Below, piece after piece: positions 1 through 8,844 of a stretch of DNA of 64,000 nucleotides. This DNA comes from an uncultured Lachnospiraceae bacterium (lineage in GTDB: Bacteria; Bacillota; Clostridia; Lachnospirales; Lachnospiraceae), in NCBI GenBank assembly GCA_910587765.1, contig CAJUNR010000024.1:10763-74762 (forward strand), given 5' to 3'. Positions within the stretch are counted from its first letter, which is position 1, and each line of letters starts with the position of its first letter. The notes under the pieces were generated by a model. The model was not told where the DNA came from. It did not search any database and saw only the letters and a list, made by a program, of their open reading frames with translations. The position numbers and the translations under genes are program-made.

Positions 1-688
1 GGATTCTTCCCGCCAGCGCACGGACGCCCTCCTCCGACGTATGATACAGATGAAATCCCCCGATCATCGCCCGGATCCTTTTTCCCGGATATGCCGCGGA
101 CACTTCATTGATAATATTATCCGCGCCTGCGTGGGAACAACTGCTGAGAATAATCAGCCCTTTTTCCGTATCAAGGATCAGGCTTTGCTCATGGCGGAAA
201 TCGTCCGCAAGATAGTGCCCTCTCTGTTTGACATACAGATGATTCCGTGCGCCGAACGACGCAAGCCCTTCTGTGCTGTGCGCCAGCAGACAGACCCCCG
301 GCGCCAGCTCCTGCCGCTCCTTCGCATAGCGGATCCGTTCTCTGTACTGTTCCAGATATCCTCTGCGGATCCCGATGTATTTATGGAAAATCCATCGCTT
401 CCCATAACAGTTCTCGCGCGAACCTTCCCTAAGATAAAAGGGAGCCTCCTGATTGCGTTCAAAAAACGCCGCCATCCCGTCCGCATGGTCATAGTGGGCA
501 TGAGACAGAACCGCGAACTCCACGGCTCCCAGATCAATGCCCAGTTGTTCCGCATTCCGGGCGAACCGGTCCGAAGCCCCGGTATCCAGAAGGATTCTGT
601 GGTCCCGGTACTCAATATAAACCGACAGTCCCCACTCCGCAGCCAGCGTTCCCTTTGTCAGATTGTCAATCAGTATGGTTGCTTTCAT
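1..688 (-). CDS. metallo-beta-lactamase-fold hydrolase (3' end outside window)
   Basis: The reading frame opens at an ATG at 688 and runs off the window edge without a stop, giving about 229 visible residues. The metal-binding motif LSHAHYDHADG is readable near 480-510, followed further on by SSCSHAGADNII and GGFHLYH, the usual order of His/Asp ligands in the MBL fold. The sequence resembles the COG1237 branch, a set of small cytoplasmic MBL proteins often annotated as pterin or phosphonate-related hydrolases. The substrate cannot be told from sequence. The start has AGGAGAGAAAT before the ATG. It lies 127 bp downstream of gatB on the same strand and may be the last gene of that operon. Confidence 0.85.
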   Translation of the reverse strand, partial: MKATILIDNLTKGTLAAEWGLSVYIEYRDHRILLDTGASDRFARNAEQLGIDLGAVEFAVLSHAHYDHADGMAAFFERNQEAPFYLREGSRENCYGKRWIFHKYIGIRRGYLEQYRERIRYAKERQELAPGVCLLAHSTEGLASFGARNHLYVKQRGHYLADDFRHEQSLILDTEKGLIILSSCSHAGADNIINEVSAAYPGKRIRAMIGGFHLYHTSEEGVRALAGRI

Positions 689-760
689 ATTTCTCTCCTG
701 TCTTTTCCCATCATACCATACCGAAAGCTCCCTGACAACGGTTTTCGGCAGCTTCCTCCT

Positions 761-786
761 CACGCCCACCCGGACGCCCGGTGCGG
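761..786. repeat. short remnant resembling the GTTACTG-ended repeat
   Basis: The segment reads CACGCCCACCCGGACGCCCG and then GTGCGG. This resembles the sub-terminal part of the element family at 11391 (CACGCCACCCGGACGCCTGG) and 45800 (CGCCACCCGGACACCGGG). No terminal repeats are preserved, so it could be a decayed copy or chance similarity in GC-rich DNA. It sits between gatB and the MBL-fold gene. Confidence 0.35.
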
Positions 787-815
787 ACGGGGGGCGATAT
801 AAATACAAAAAGCGG

Positions 816-2246
816 CTACAGAATTTCCTTCAGCATCCGGTTCACGGCGCCCGGATCCGCCTTTCCTTTCATCTGCTTCATCGTCTGCCCGACGAGGAAC
901 CCCAGCGCCTTCTCTTTGCCGCCGCGGTAATCCGACACCGACTGCGGATTGTCCGCGATCACCTGCTCGACCGTTTTACGCAGCGTTTCTTCATCGTTGA
1001 CGGTTTTCAGACCGTTCTCTTCCACATACGCGCCGGGGGCCACATCCTCCAGGAAAATCTTCTCGAAAACTTCCTTGGCCACCTGACCGTTGATCGTTCC
1101 GCTGTCCGTCAGTTCGATCAGCTCCGCCAGATGTTCCGGGGAGAACGACAGCTCCTCCGCCTCCATCTCATGCTCCTTTAAAAGACGCATCGTCTCTCCC
1201 ATCAGCCAGTTGGACACCTTTTTGGGCTTCCCGCAGACGGCCGTCGCCGCCTCGAAGAGATCGGCCATCTTTTTCTCGGAGGTGATGATCTGCGCGTCGT
1301 AGTCCGGGATATCAAATTCCTTCCGGTAGCGGAGCAGCTTCTGCGTCCGCAGCTCCGGCTGTCTCTCCCGCAGCTCCTGAAGCCATTCGTCACTGATGAT
1401 GATCGGCACCAGATCCGGCTCCGGAAAATACCGGTAATCCTGCGCGTCCTCCTTGGAACGCATGGCATGGGACGCTTCCTTGTTGTCGTCCCAGCGTCTC
1501 GTCTCCTGAATCACCGGCCGTCCCGCCTCCAGCCGTTCAATCTGCCGTTCCCGTTCGCCTTCGATGGCCCGGGCGATCGCTTTGAACGAATTCAGGTTCT
1601 TCATCTCCGTGCGGACTCCGAGCTGTTCTGCGCCCGCCTCCCGCACGGACAGATTCACGTCCGCGCGCATGGACCCTTCCTGAAGCCGGCAGTCCGATGC
1701 GCCCAGATAGCGGATGATCAGGCGCAGCTTCTCCAGATACGCGATCACTTCCTCCGCGTTTCTCATATCCGGTTCCGACACGATCTCGATCAAGGGCACC
1801 CCGCTGCGGTTAAAGTCCACCAGAGAGCAGTCCTCCCACTCGTCGTGAATCAGCTTCCCGGCGTCCTCCTCCATGTGAATCTCATGGATTCCGATCTTCT
1901 TCGGACCCGCGGCGGTGTCAATCTCAACGTATCCGTTCCGGCAGATGGGCTCGTAAAGCTGAGAGATCTGATAGTTCTGCGGATTATCCGGATAGAAATA
2001 ATTCTTGCGGTCAAACCGGCAGTGCTGGTTGATGGTGCAGTTCGTCGCAATTCCCACCGCCGCCGCGTATTCCACTACCTGCCGGTTCAAAACCGGCAGG
2101 GCGCCCGGCATGCCGGTGCACACGGGACACGTATGGGTATTGGGCGCTCCGCCGAATTTCGTGCTGCACGAACAGAAAATCTTTGTCTTTGTCGCCAGCT
2201 CTACATGGACCTCCAGTCCGATCACCGTCTCATACTGTCTGCTCAA
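816..2246 (-). CDS. gatB: Asp-tRNA(Asn)/Glu-tRNA(Gln) amidotransferase subunit B
   Basis: GatB binds mischarged tRNA and activates the acyl group by phosphorylation before the amidation fed by GatA ammonia. The 476-residue product has normal family length. It opens with YETVIGLEVHVELATKTKIF, carries the zinc-site cysteines CSCSTKFG and CPVCTG, and has the GatB signature around NFNRSGVPLIEIVSEPDM-like text (here VDFNRSGVPLIEI). The C-terminal YqeY-like tail ends GAVNRMLKEIL. The start codon is TTG at 2246, overlapping the gatA stop as TTGA, with GGAG nine bases upstream. It is the last subunit gene of the aspS-gatC-gatA-gatB operon. Confidence 0.97.
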   Translation of the reverse strand: MSRQYETVIGLEVHVELATKTKIFCSCSTKFGGAPNTHTCPVCTGMPGALPVLNRQVVEYAAAVGIATNCTINQHCRFDRKNYFYPDNPQNYQISQLYEPICRNGYVEIDTAAGPKKIGIHEIHMEEDAGKLIHDEWEDCSLVDFNRSGVPLIEIVSEPDMRNAEEVIAYLEKLRLIIRYLGASDCRLQEGSMRADVNLSVREAGAEQLGVRTEMKNLNSFKAIARAIEGERERQIERLEAGRPVIQETRRWDDNKEASHAMRSKEDAQDYRYFPEPDLVPIIISDEWLQELRERQPELRTQKLLRYRKEFDIPDYDAQIITSEKKMADLFEAATAVCGKPKKVSNWLMGETMRLLKEHEMEAEELSFSPEHLAELIELTDSGTINGQVAKEVFEKIFLEDVAPGAYVEENGLKTVNDEETLRKTVEQVIADNPQSVSDYRGGKEKALGFLVGQTMKQMKGKADPGAVNRMLKEIL

Positions 2247-3733
2247 TGCGTTTCACTCCCTTCTTCTGCCGAATCCCGCGCCATCGGGCAGTGTACATAC
2301 GCTCGTGTGCGTTCAAACGTATATGCCGCGCGGAAAAGTTTTGCCTCCTGAAAACAATCTCCGATCAACTGCATGCCCACGGGAAGCCCCCGGCGGTCCG
2401 CGCCGCAGGGCACCGTAATCCCCGGCAGCCCCGCCAGATTGACCGCTATTGTGTAAATGTCTCCCAGATACATCCGGATGGGGTCCGCCAGCGTCTCCTT
2501 CAGCCTCGGCGCCGTCGCCGGCGACGCCGGCGCCAGAATCACGTCGTACCGCTCAAACGCGCGGTCAAACGCCTGTTTGATCAGCGCCCTCGTCCTGAGC
2601 GCCCGGAGATAGTAGGCGTCGTAATAGCCGGAACTGAGCACAAAGGAGCCCAGCATGATCCGGCGCTTGACCTCCGCCCCGAACCCTTCGCTTCTGGAGC
2701 GTTTGTACATCTCGTGCAGCCCTTCATATTCTTTTGCGCGGTAACCGTATTTTACCCCGTCAAACCGTGCCAGATTGGAACTGGCTTCCGCGGACGCGAT
2801 CACGTAGTACGCCGGTATGGCGTATTCCACAAGGCTTAAATCGAACTCCTCAAGGACCGCGCCCCTATCCTCCAGCACCTTCGCGGCGCTCATAATGCAG
2901 GTCTTCACATCCTCGTCCAGCCCGTCTCCGAAATAATCTCTCGGAATACCGATCCTCAGTCCGCCGACCTCCTCCACAAGCGCGGAAGTGAAATCGCAGT
3001 CCTCCCTTTTTACGGAAGTGCTGTCCCTGGGATCATGGGAGGCGATCACCTCCAGGATCGCCGCACAGTCCGACACGTCCTTTGCCACCGGTCCGATCTG
3101 GTCCAGAGAAGAGCCGTACGCAATCAGTCCGTAGCGGGATACCGTTCCGTAAGTGGGCTTGATGCCGGTCACGCCGCAGAAGGAGCTGGGCTGCCGGATG
3201 GAACCGCCCGTATCGCTTCCCAGCGCAAAACTGCACTCCTCCGCCGCCACCGCCGCACAGCTTCCGCCCGAAGAACCGCCCGGCACATGCTCCGTGTTCC
3301 AGGGATTTCGCACCGGACCGAAATAAGAAGTCTCCGACGTGCTCCCCATGGCAAATTCGTCCATATTGGTCTTGCCAAGGACTACTACGCCCGCATCCAT
3401 CAGATTCTGCACGGCCTGCGCCGTATAACAGGGAATAAAATCTTCCAACATCTTTGAACCGCAGGTGGCGGGCAGCCCTTCCGTACACAGATTGTCCTTA
3501 ATCGCCGCCGGCACGCCGGCCAGCGGTCCCGTAAGTACTCCCGCGCGGATTTTCTTCTCTATTTCCGCCGCCTGCGCGAGCACCGCCTCCTCGTCCACCG
3601 TCACATAACAGTTCAGCGCCGGATCCAGCCTGCGGATCTGCCCGAGCGCTTCCTGAGCCGCCTCCGTGGCACTGACCTCGCCCGCCTGTATCTTCCGGCC
3701 CAGCTCCAGAGCCGTCATACTCATCAGTTCCAT
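2243..3733 (-). CDS. gatA: Asp-tRNA(Asn)/Glu-tRNA(Gln) amidotransferase subunit A
   Basis: GatA is the glutaminase that supplies ammonia to GatB. The 496-residue protein is an amidase-signature enzyme. The catalytic triad is visible as Lys79 in AAIKDNL, the cis-Ser Ser154 in PGGSSGGS, and Ser178 in SDTGGSIRQP. Length and order match the family. The start ATG has GGGAGG seven bases upstream. Its stop overlaps the TTG start of gatB, and gatC ends 20 bp upstream, consistent with one mRNA and translational coupling. Confidence 0.97.
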   Translation of the reverse strand: MELMSMTALELGRKIQAGEVSATEAAQEALGQIRRLDPALNCYVTVDEEAVLAQAAEIEKKIRAGVLTGPLAGVPAAIKDNLCTEGLPATCGSKMLEDFIPCYTAQAVQNLMDAGVVVLGKTNMDEFAMGSTSETSYFGPVRNPWNTEHVPGGSSGGSCAAVAAEECSFALGSDTGGSIRQPSSFCGVTGIKPTYGTVSRYGLIAYGSSLDQIGPVAKDVSDCAAILEVIASHDPRDSTSVKREDCDFTSALVEEVGGLRIGIPRDYFGDGLDEDVKTCIMSAAKVLEDRGAVLEEFDLSLVEYAIPAYYVIASAEASSNLARFDGVKYGYRAKEYEGLHEMYKRSRSEGFGAEVKRRIMLGSFVLSSGYYDAYYLRALRTRALIKQAFDRAFERYDVILAPASPATAPRLKETLADPIRMYLGDIYTIAVNLAGLPGITVPCGADRRGLPVGMQLIGDCFQEAKLFRAAYTFERTRAYVHCPMARDSAEEGSETH

Positions 3734-3753
3734 AGTAAAACCTCCCGCCTTCC

Positions 3754-4047
3754 TTATTCTACCGTCTTCGGCACCTTGAAAGCGCCGTCCTTGGCTTCCG
3801 GAGCATTGGCGAGCATCCGCTCTCTCTCATCCCCGTTTGTCACCGTATCCTCGCGGAACACATTGTGAACCGGAAAGATATGCGCCAGAGGCTCTACGCC
3901 CTCCGTATCCAGATTCGTCAGCATGTCAATATAATCCAGCATATTTCCCATATCCTTCTTCGCCTGCTCCTTCTCCTCTTCGGAAAGCGAAAGCTTCGCC
4001 AGGATCCCCACGTATTCAATTGTCTCGTCCGATATTACATGTGCCAT
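3754..4047 (-). CDS. gatC: Asp-tRNA(Asn)/Glu-tRNA(Gln) amidotransferase subunit C
   Basis: GatC is the small belt subunit that holds GatA and GatB together. The protein contains ETIEYVGILAKLSLSEEEKE and VEPLAHIFPVHNVFREDTV, the typical GatC features, and ends with FKVPKTVE. Two ATGs lie at 4053 and 4047; AGGAGG sits one base from the first and seven from the second, so the 97-residue form from 4047 is preferred. It lies between aspS (34 bp upstream) and gatA (20 bp downstream). Confidence 0.95.
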   Translation of the reverse strand: MAHVISDETIEYVGILAKLSLSEEEKEQAKKDMGNMLDYIDMLTNLDTEGVEPLAHIFPVHNVFREDTVTNGDERERMLANAPEAKDGAFKVPKTVE

Positions 4048-4081
4048 ATTCATCCCTCCTGTTCTGATTGTGCGCCTGCTC

Positions 4082-5413
4082 CTACGGTTCCAGCCTTGAC
4101 AGATCCCGCGGATACAGCGTCGTCTCCCTTACATTGTCCTCCCCGATCAACTGCATAGTCAGGCGTTCCAGCCCGATGCCCAGCCCTCCGTGGGGCGGCA
4201 TCCCGTAGCGGAACGTATCCAGATACTGCTCCAGACCCTCCTCGCTCATTCCCCTCGCGGCCAGCTTCTGCGCAAGCGTCCGATAATCGTGGATTCTCTG
4301 ACCCCCCGTCGTGATTTCCAGACCGTGATACAGAAGATCGAAACTCAGCGTGTAGCGCGGATCCTGCGGGTCGTCCATCGCGTAGAACGGCCTCTTTTTG
4401 GACGGATAATGGGTCACAAACACGAAATCCGCCCCGTATTCTTCCTGAAAATACCGCCCGATCAGCCCCTCCTCCTCCGGTTCCAGATCAAAGGGATTGC
4501 GGATGTTCCGGCCGTATTTCTCGGATACCAGTTCCTTCGCCCGGTCAAAGCGGACGGCCGGGATCTGCTCCGTCTTCGGAAGCACAGCCCCGCAGATGTC
4601 CAGCTCCTTCGCGTACTCGCGCGCCAGCAGCTCCATCGTATACTGCAGAAATCCGGTTTCCATGGCCATAATGTCCTCAAAGCTTTCGATATATCCCATC
4701 TCCAGATCCAGAGACGTGTATTCGTTCAGATGACGCCTGGTATTGTGTTTCTCCGCCCGGAAGACCGGGGCGGTCTCAAAGACCCGGTCGAAGACACCCA
4801 CCATCATCTGCTTATAGAGCTGCGGGGACTGCTGCAGCACCGCCGGACGGTGAAAATAATCCAGGCGGAACATATTGGAACCGCCTTCCGCACTTTTGGC
4901 TCCGATCTTCGGCGTATGAATCTCTGTAAATCCCTGCGCATACAGAAAGTCACGGAACCCTCTGACAATCCCTTCCTGCAGCTTGAATTTCGCGCGCTCG
5001 CGGATATTCCGCAGCGCAATAGAACGCATGTTCAGCTTTGCTTCCAGAGAAGTCCCCAGCTTCCACTTCGCAATCGGCAGGGGCAGCGGAGCGTCGGGCA
5101 GGGAGAGGATTCTCACCGTCTTCAGCCGAAGTTCCACTCCTCCCGGCGCGCGCTCCTCATCCTGCAAGACGCCCTCCGCTTCTACGGCCGCCGCCTCTTT
5201 CAGCTTCTTTAAGTCAAATTCCGCCGCGCCTTCCTCATAGACGCACTGCAAAAGCCCTTCTCTCTTTCTGAGAATGACGAACGCCACGTCCCCCATATGA
5301 CGGATCGTATGGACGGCCCCGTTCACCCTGACCCGCTGCCCTGTCCGGGTTCCGTCAAGTATTTCCGACAGTTCCAGCGTCTCCGCCTTCTTCACTCCGC
5401 TTATAAAATCCAT
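4082..5413 (-). CDS. aspS: aspartyl-tRNA synthetase, archaeal/non-discriminating type
   Basis: At 443 residues this is the short archaeal-type AspRS rather than the bacterial type of about 590 residues with a GAD insertion. An N-terminal OB-fold (RVRVNGAVHTIRHMGDVAF) is followed by the class II core: motif 2 with FRAEKHNTRRHLNEYT and motif 3 with GGLGIGLERLTMQ. In this position next to gatCAB it is expected to charge both tRNA-Asp and tRNA-Asn, the Asp-tRNA-Asn then being amidated. The tRNA specificity is inferred from family and context. GGAGG lies ten bases before the ATG. A T-box leader precedes it. Confidence 0.95.
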   Translation of the reverse strand: MDFISGVKKAETLELSEILDGTRTGQRVRVNGAVHTIRHMGDVAFVILRKREGLLQCVYEEGAAEFDLKKLKEAAAVEAEGVLQDEERAPGGVELRLKTVRILSLPDAPLPLPIAKWKLGTSLEAKLNMRSIALRNIRERAKFKLQEGIVRGFRDFLYAQGFTEIHTPKIGAKSAEGGSNMFRLDYFHRPAVLQQSPQLYKQMMVGVFDRVFETAPVFRAEKHNTRRHLNEYTSLDLEMGYIESFEDIMAMETGFLQYTMELLAREYAKELDICGAVLPKTEQIPAVRFDRAKELVSEKYGRNIRNPFDLEPEEEGLIGRYFQEEYGADFVFVTHYPSKKRPFYAMDDPQDPRYTLSFDLLYHGLEITTGGQRIHDYRTLAQKLAARGMSEEGLEQYLDTFRYGMPPHGGLGIGLERLTMQLIGEDNVRETTLYPRDLSRLEP

Positions 5414-5473
5414 TCTTTTTCATCCTCCATCTGAATTTTGCAATTGAGCAGGGAAGATTCCTTCCCCGCGCAC

Positions 5474-5513
5474 AAAAAAATCCCGCCCCGGAATTTTTAA
5501 TTCCGGGACGGGA
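5474..5513 (-). terminator. T-box-controlled intrinsic terminator
   Basis: On the minus strand, CCCGTCCCGGAATT and AATTCCGGGGCGGGA form a near-perfect stem followed by seven T residues at 5474-5480. It follows the T-box sequence directly, as expected for a terminator competing with the antiterminator. aspS starts 60 bp further on. Confidence 0.93.
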
Positions 5514-5777
5514 GATCCTCTGATTCCCGCGGTACCACCCGCCTTGAGTCCCGCCGCCCGCAAGGCCGCGCGGTCCTCCTCTCATTTGCATGTAACGTAT
5601 GCCGGACGTGCCGCCCTACTCTTCCTTCGGACGGCCGGCTCCCAGGCGTTCCCTTATTCCGCTCTTCCCAACGGCGCTCTCAGTCGGCGACGCCGTATTC
5701 CTGTCGGTGTCTGCGGAACAGAGTCCTGTTCTCCGCCTTTGCAGGATCCCGCACCTTTTCGCGGAATCTCCGATTTG
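5474..5777 (-). promoter_or_regulatory. T-box riboswitch of the aspS-gatCAB operon
   Basis: On the minus strand the conserved T-box sequence GGGTGGTACCGCGG lies at about 5530-5543, followed by the terminator above. Upstream are GAGAGC, GAACGCCTGGGAGCC and GAAGAGTAGGGCGG-type segments typical of stems II and III in synthetase leaders. The sense is transcription continuing when uncharged tRNA binds. The specifier loop in stem I could not be fixed by eye; GAC and AAC triplets both occur in the 5700-5730 region, so Asp and Asn are both possible. Confidence 0.88.
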
Positions 5778-5783
5778 CACTTT

Positions 5784-5812
5784 ATCGTAGCACAACTTCA
5801 CAGCAAATGCAA
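5784..5812 (-). promoter_or_regulatory. sigma-A promoter of the aspS operon
   Basis: TTGCAT (5807-5812) and TACGAT (5784-5789) are separated by 17 bp on the minus strand, placing the transcript start near 5777 at the beginning of the T-box leader. Confidence 0.75.
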
Positions 5813-5854
5813 CTTTAGAAATTATGTTTCTTTTCCCTGTTTACCGAAAAATTT

Positions 5855-7903
5855 TTACTTTTCCTCGTATACGGCAAACGCCAGATCCACGTCCGTCACT
5901 TCTTCGGGCGCGTAAAGCGCTCCGTCTCTGTACAGATCCCACGCTCCCGACTGATAATAGAGAAAGTCCGTCTTAATCGCACAGTCCGGATTTTTAATTT
6001 TCACATGAATCCGGTAGAACCGCTCACCCGCCGGCGTCACCTTTTCAAAAGCAATCGTACAGCGGTCCATGCAGGGAGCCGCAGCGCCGACAATCTCTCC
6101 TTCCGCCAGAATCCTGCCGCTCTCGTCCAGAATCTCCACCCCGTAGACAGAATCGTTCGCCGCGCCGTCCCAGTTTGCCACCCACAGATCGACATGATCG
6201 AAGGGTCTGTCGGTGCGGAAGGTCTGCACAAATTCGGTCTGAAGCAGCAGGCGGTCGCTCGTCTCCTGATCCTGGAGCACCGCGTACTCCCGCACGGGAA
6301 TACCGCTTCGGCTCACCACCGCCGCGGACGCCGCGGCCAGAGCGATCAGGCCGCAACCGGACGCCGGCAGCAGAAAACCCGCTGCGGCATGCTTTTCTCT
6401 CACCGTTTCCAGACGGTCCGCCGCGTATGCCATGCCGTCCACCGCCCACGCGGGCAGCATCAGCATAAACGGGATGCTGTAGGCGCGGTCCACCTCCCAT
6501 ATAAGGTAAAACAGGTACGCGCCGAGGATATGGAACGCCAGCAGATCCAGAAAGCTTTTCTCCCTGCGGACCGCCCGCAGAACAAACGCCAGCACCAGAA
6601 GCCCCGTCAGCATCCCGTGATAGCTGTGCAGATACAGGGCCAGATAATCTCCCCTGCCCCCGTTGACATACCGCTGAAATCCGGACGTCTCCTGCATGGC
6701 ACGGAACAGTGAATAGACATCATCGGTCCCATCCGAAAACGCAATTCTCAGTTTGTTCCGAAACAGCGTCAGAAGCCCTCCCGGACCCATCTGCCCGATT
6801 CGTTCTTTCAGGCGCTCCAGATCCGCCTGCGTCCGTTCCTCTTTTGTGGAAAAAGAGCCGGTATACGCGTCGTCCGCACTGTTATACTGCCCTTCCCCCT
6901 GGGCGCTCATCATGACCCAGTGCACGGCCGGATATCCGGTCTCGGACGGATCAAAACCGGCGCGGTGCCTCTCGGCCTGTCCGCAGCACACGGACACCAG
7001 CACAAGCCCCAGAACGGCCGCCGCAAGCCCCGCCGGACGACGCAGCTCACGGACCGTCTTTATCTCCATCAGCGCATAGATCAGAATCGCCGCCATCGTA
7101 ATGACCGTCGTCGCCCGGATCCGGTATCCGAAGGCCAGCGCCATCCCCATGACCGCATAGAGCAAATATCTTTTCCACAGCTCCTTCTGCCACCCCGCCT
7201 GGTCAAACAGCCAGACCGCTCCCATGGAAAAAGCCAGCGATATGGTGGACGTATAGTACATCTGCCCCAGCAGATACCAAAGCGGATTCACCAGAAGGAG
7301 CAGAAGAAAGATCAGCCCGCTCCTTCTGGAACGGTGCCTTGCGATCAGCCGGAACGTACAGTAGAGCCCCGCATTCATAAAGAGCAGATTCACAAGCTTC
7401 ATATAATCCATCCACGCCGCTCTCGGAAGCCCAAAAAGCTGCGCCGCCCTCAGCCACGCGGCCGTGAACAGGCAGACAGGAATGTTGTTGGGATACTTCA
7501 TGAAATAATACCGGAAATGGGTGTCCGCAATCGTCTCCTGTTCAAGCAGGGCAGCCGCCGTATCGAAAATCTTGAGATGGTCGTAGCGAAGAGAAGTCCT
7601 GACCGTCAGAACGAGCGTCACCTGAAGAGCCGCCATCATGCAGAACAGCGCCGGAACCACAATCCGTTCATGACGTTCCAGATACGGCGCCAGACGGCCG
7701 GACAGGGCCGCCAGAAAGACGCACAGCAGAAAAGAGGTTCCGGCCAGAAACAGCGGAACCTTCTTTCCCTGCAGAATCGCCTGAAACGCCTCCGCATGCT
7801 CCAGCGTATCCAGCGCTCCGTAGAAAATATAGGCGCTCATGAGAATCAGCAGAACAAACAGCGCGGCGTATACCGCTTTACGGCAACCGTTCCAGAATTT
7901 CAT
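5855..7903 (-). CDS. large polytopic membrane protein with C-terminal beta-rich domain (GT-C-like)
   Basis: The 682-residue protein starts at ATG 7903 (AAGGAG upstream), overlapping the dapF stop as ATGA; an in-frame upstream ATG inside dapF is unlikely. About the first 500 residues hold many hydrophobic segments, including a loop with FRYYFMKYPNNIPVCLFTAA, the layout of GT-C glycosyltransferases and related lipid-linked sugar transferases. The last 150 residues are soluble (DHVDLWVANWDGAANDSVYG onward) and probably face outward. Family membership is not certain and no donor or acceptor can be named. It is translationally coupled to dapF and precedes no obvious partner. Confidence 0.8.
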   Translation of the reverse strand: MKFWNGCRKAVYAALFVLLILMSAYIFYGALDTLEHAEAFQAILQGKKVPLFLAGTSFLLCVFLAALSGRLAPYLERHERIVVPALFCMMAALQVTLVLTVRTSLRYDHLKIFDTAAALLEQETIADTHFRYYFMKYPNNIPVCLFTAAWLRAAQLFGLPRAAWMDYMKLVNLLFMNAGLYCTFRLIARHRSRRSGLIFLLLLLVNPLWYLLGQMYYTSTISLAFSMGAVWLFDQAGWQKELWKRYLLYAVMGMALAFGYRIRATTVITMAAILIYALMEIKTVRELRRPAGLAAAVLGLVLVSVCCGQAERHRAGFDPSETGYPAVHWVMMSAQGEGQYNSADDAYTGSFSTKEERTQADLERLKERIGQMGPGGLLTLFRNKLRIAFSDGTDDVYSLFRAMQETSGFQRYVNGGRGDYLALYLHSYHGMLTGLLVLAFVLRAVRREKSFLDLLAFHILGAYLFYLIWEVDRAYSIPFMLMLPAWAVDGMAYAADRLETVREKHAAAGFLLPASGCGLIALAAASAAVVSRSGIPVREYAVLQDQETSDRLLLQTEFVQTFRTDRPFDHVDLWVANWDGAANDSVYGVEILDESGRILAEGEIVGAAAPCMDRCTIAFEKVTPAGERFYRIHVKIKNPDCAIKTDFLYYQSGAWDLYRDGALYAPEEVTDVDLAFAVYEEK

Positions 7904-8760
7904 TCCGCTCCTTCCATTCCTGCCGGCAGGCAAATCTCCCCGTCAAATACCGTAGCGGCCGGCCCCGTCATATAGACGCAGTTGTCCTCTTTCCTCCACT
8001 CGATCTCCAGATCGCCGCCCAAAAGCTCCACCGTCGCCCGTCTGCCGCACCGTCCGTTGAGGACCGCCGCCACCACGGCCGCGCAGGCGCCTGTCCCGCA
8101 GGCCCAGGTCTCTCCAGCTCCCCGTTCCCAGACGCGCATCTCCAGCCTGTCCGCGCCCAGCACCCGCACAAACTCCGTATTGACTCTCCGGGGAAACCGT
8201 TCATGCTTCTCGAAATCCGGCCCGACCTCCGAAAGGGCGAAATCCCGCACCGGCGTATCAAGAAAAATCACCGCATGCGGATTTCCCATCGACACGCACG
8301 TCATTTCCCATTCCCGGCCGCAGACCAGGATGGGTTCTCCCGCCACCGGCTCTTTTTCGGCCTTCACGGGGATTTTCTCCGGCGCAAGCACCGGTTCCCC
8401 CATATTCACCTGTACTCTCGATACCTTCCGGTTCTCCACCTCAAGCCTCAGATATTTGATTCCCGCCAGCGTCTCGATCGAAAGTTCTTCCCGGTCCGTC
8501 AGGCCGTAATCATAGACATATTTTCCCACGCAGCGGATGCCGTTTCCGCACATCTCGCCTCTCGAACCGTCCGCATTGTACATGTCCATCCGAAAATCTG
8601 CCGTCTGCGAACGGCAGATCAGAATCAGGCCGTCCGACCCGATCCCGTAGTGCCGGTCGCTCACAAACCGCGCAATCCCCGCCGGGTCCTTCAGCTCACG
8701 CTCCGTGCAGTCCACATATACATAATCGTTGCCGATGCCGTGCATCTTCGTAAACCTCAT
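7900..8760 (-). CDS. dapF: diaminopimelate epimerase
   Basis: DapF converts LL- to meso-diaminopimelate for lysine and peptidoglycan synthesis in the cytoplasm. The 286-residue protein has normal length, starts MRFTKMHGIGNDYVYVD, and shows both catalytic cysteines: Cys71 in GEMCGNGIRC and Cys220 in TWACGTGACA. AGGAGG lies seven bases before the ATG. The LL-DAP supplier dapL is in the same window at 54.7 kb, so this genome probably uses the aminotransferase variant of the pathway. Confidence 0.97.
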   Translation of the reverse strand: MRFTKMHGIGNDYVYVDCTERELKDPAGIARFVSDRHYGIGSDGLILICRSQTADFRMDMYNADGSRGEMCGNGIRCVGKYVYDYGLTDREELSIETLAGIKYLRLEVENRKVSRVQVNMGEPVLAPEKIPVKAEKEPVAGEPILVCGREWEMTCVSMGNPHAVIFLDTPVRDFALSEVGPDFEKHERFPRRVNTEFVRVLGADRLEMRVWERGAGETWACGTGACAAVVAAVLNGRCGRRATVELLGGDLEIEWRKEDNCVYMTGPAATVFDGEICLPAGMEGAE

Positions 8761-8844
8761 ACCATGCCCTCCTGCTCTCTGTCCACTTACTATATCAGAA
8801 TTTCCCCCTCTCTACAAGCCGTGGAGGAAATTTTCCGCAGGCGT

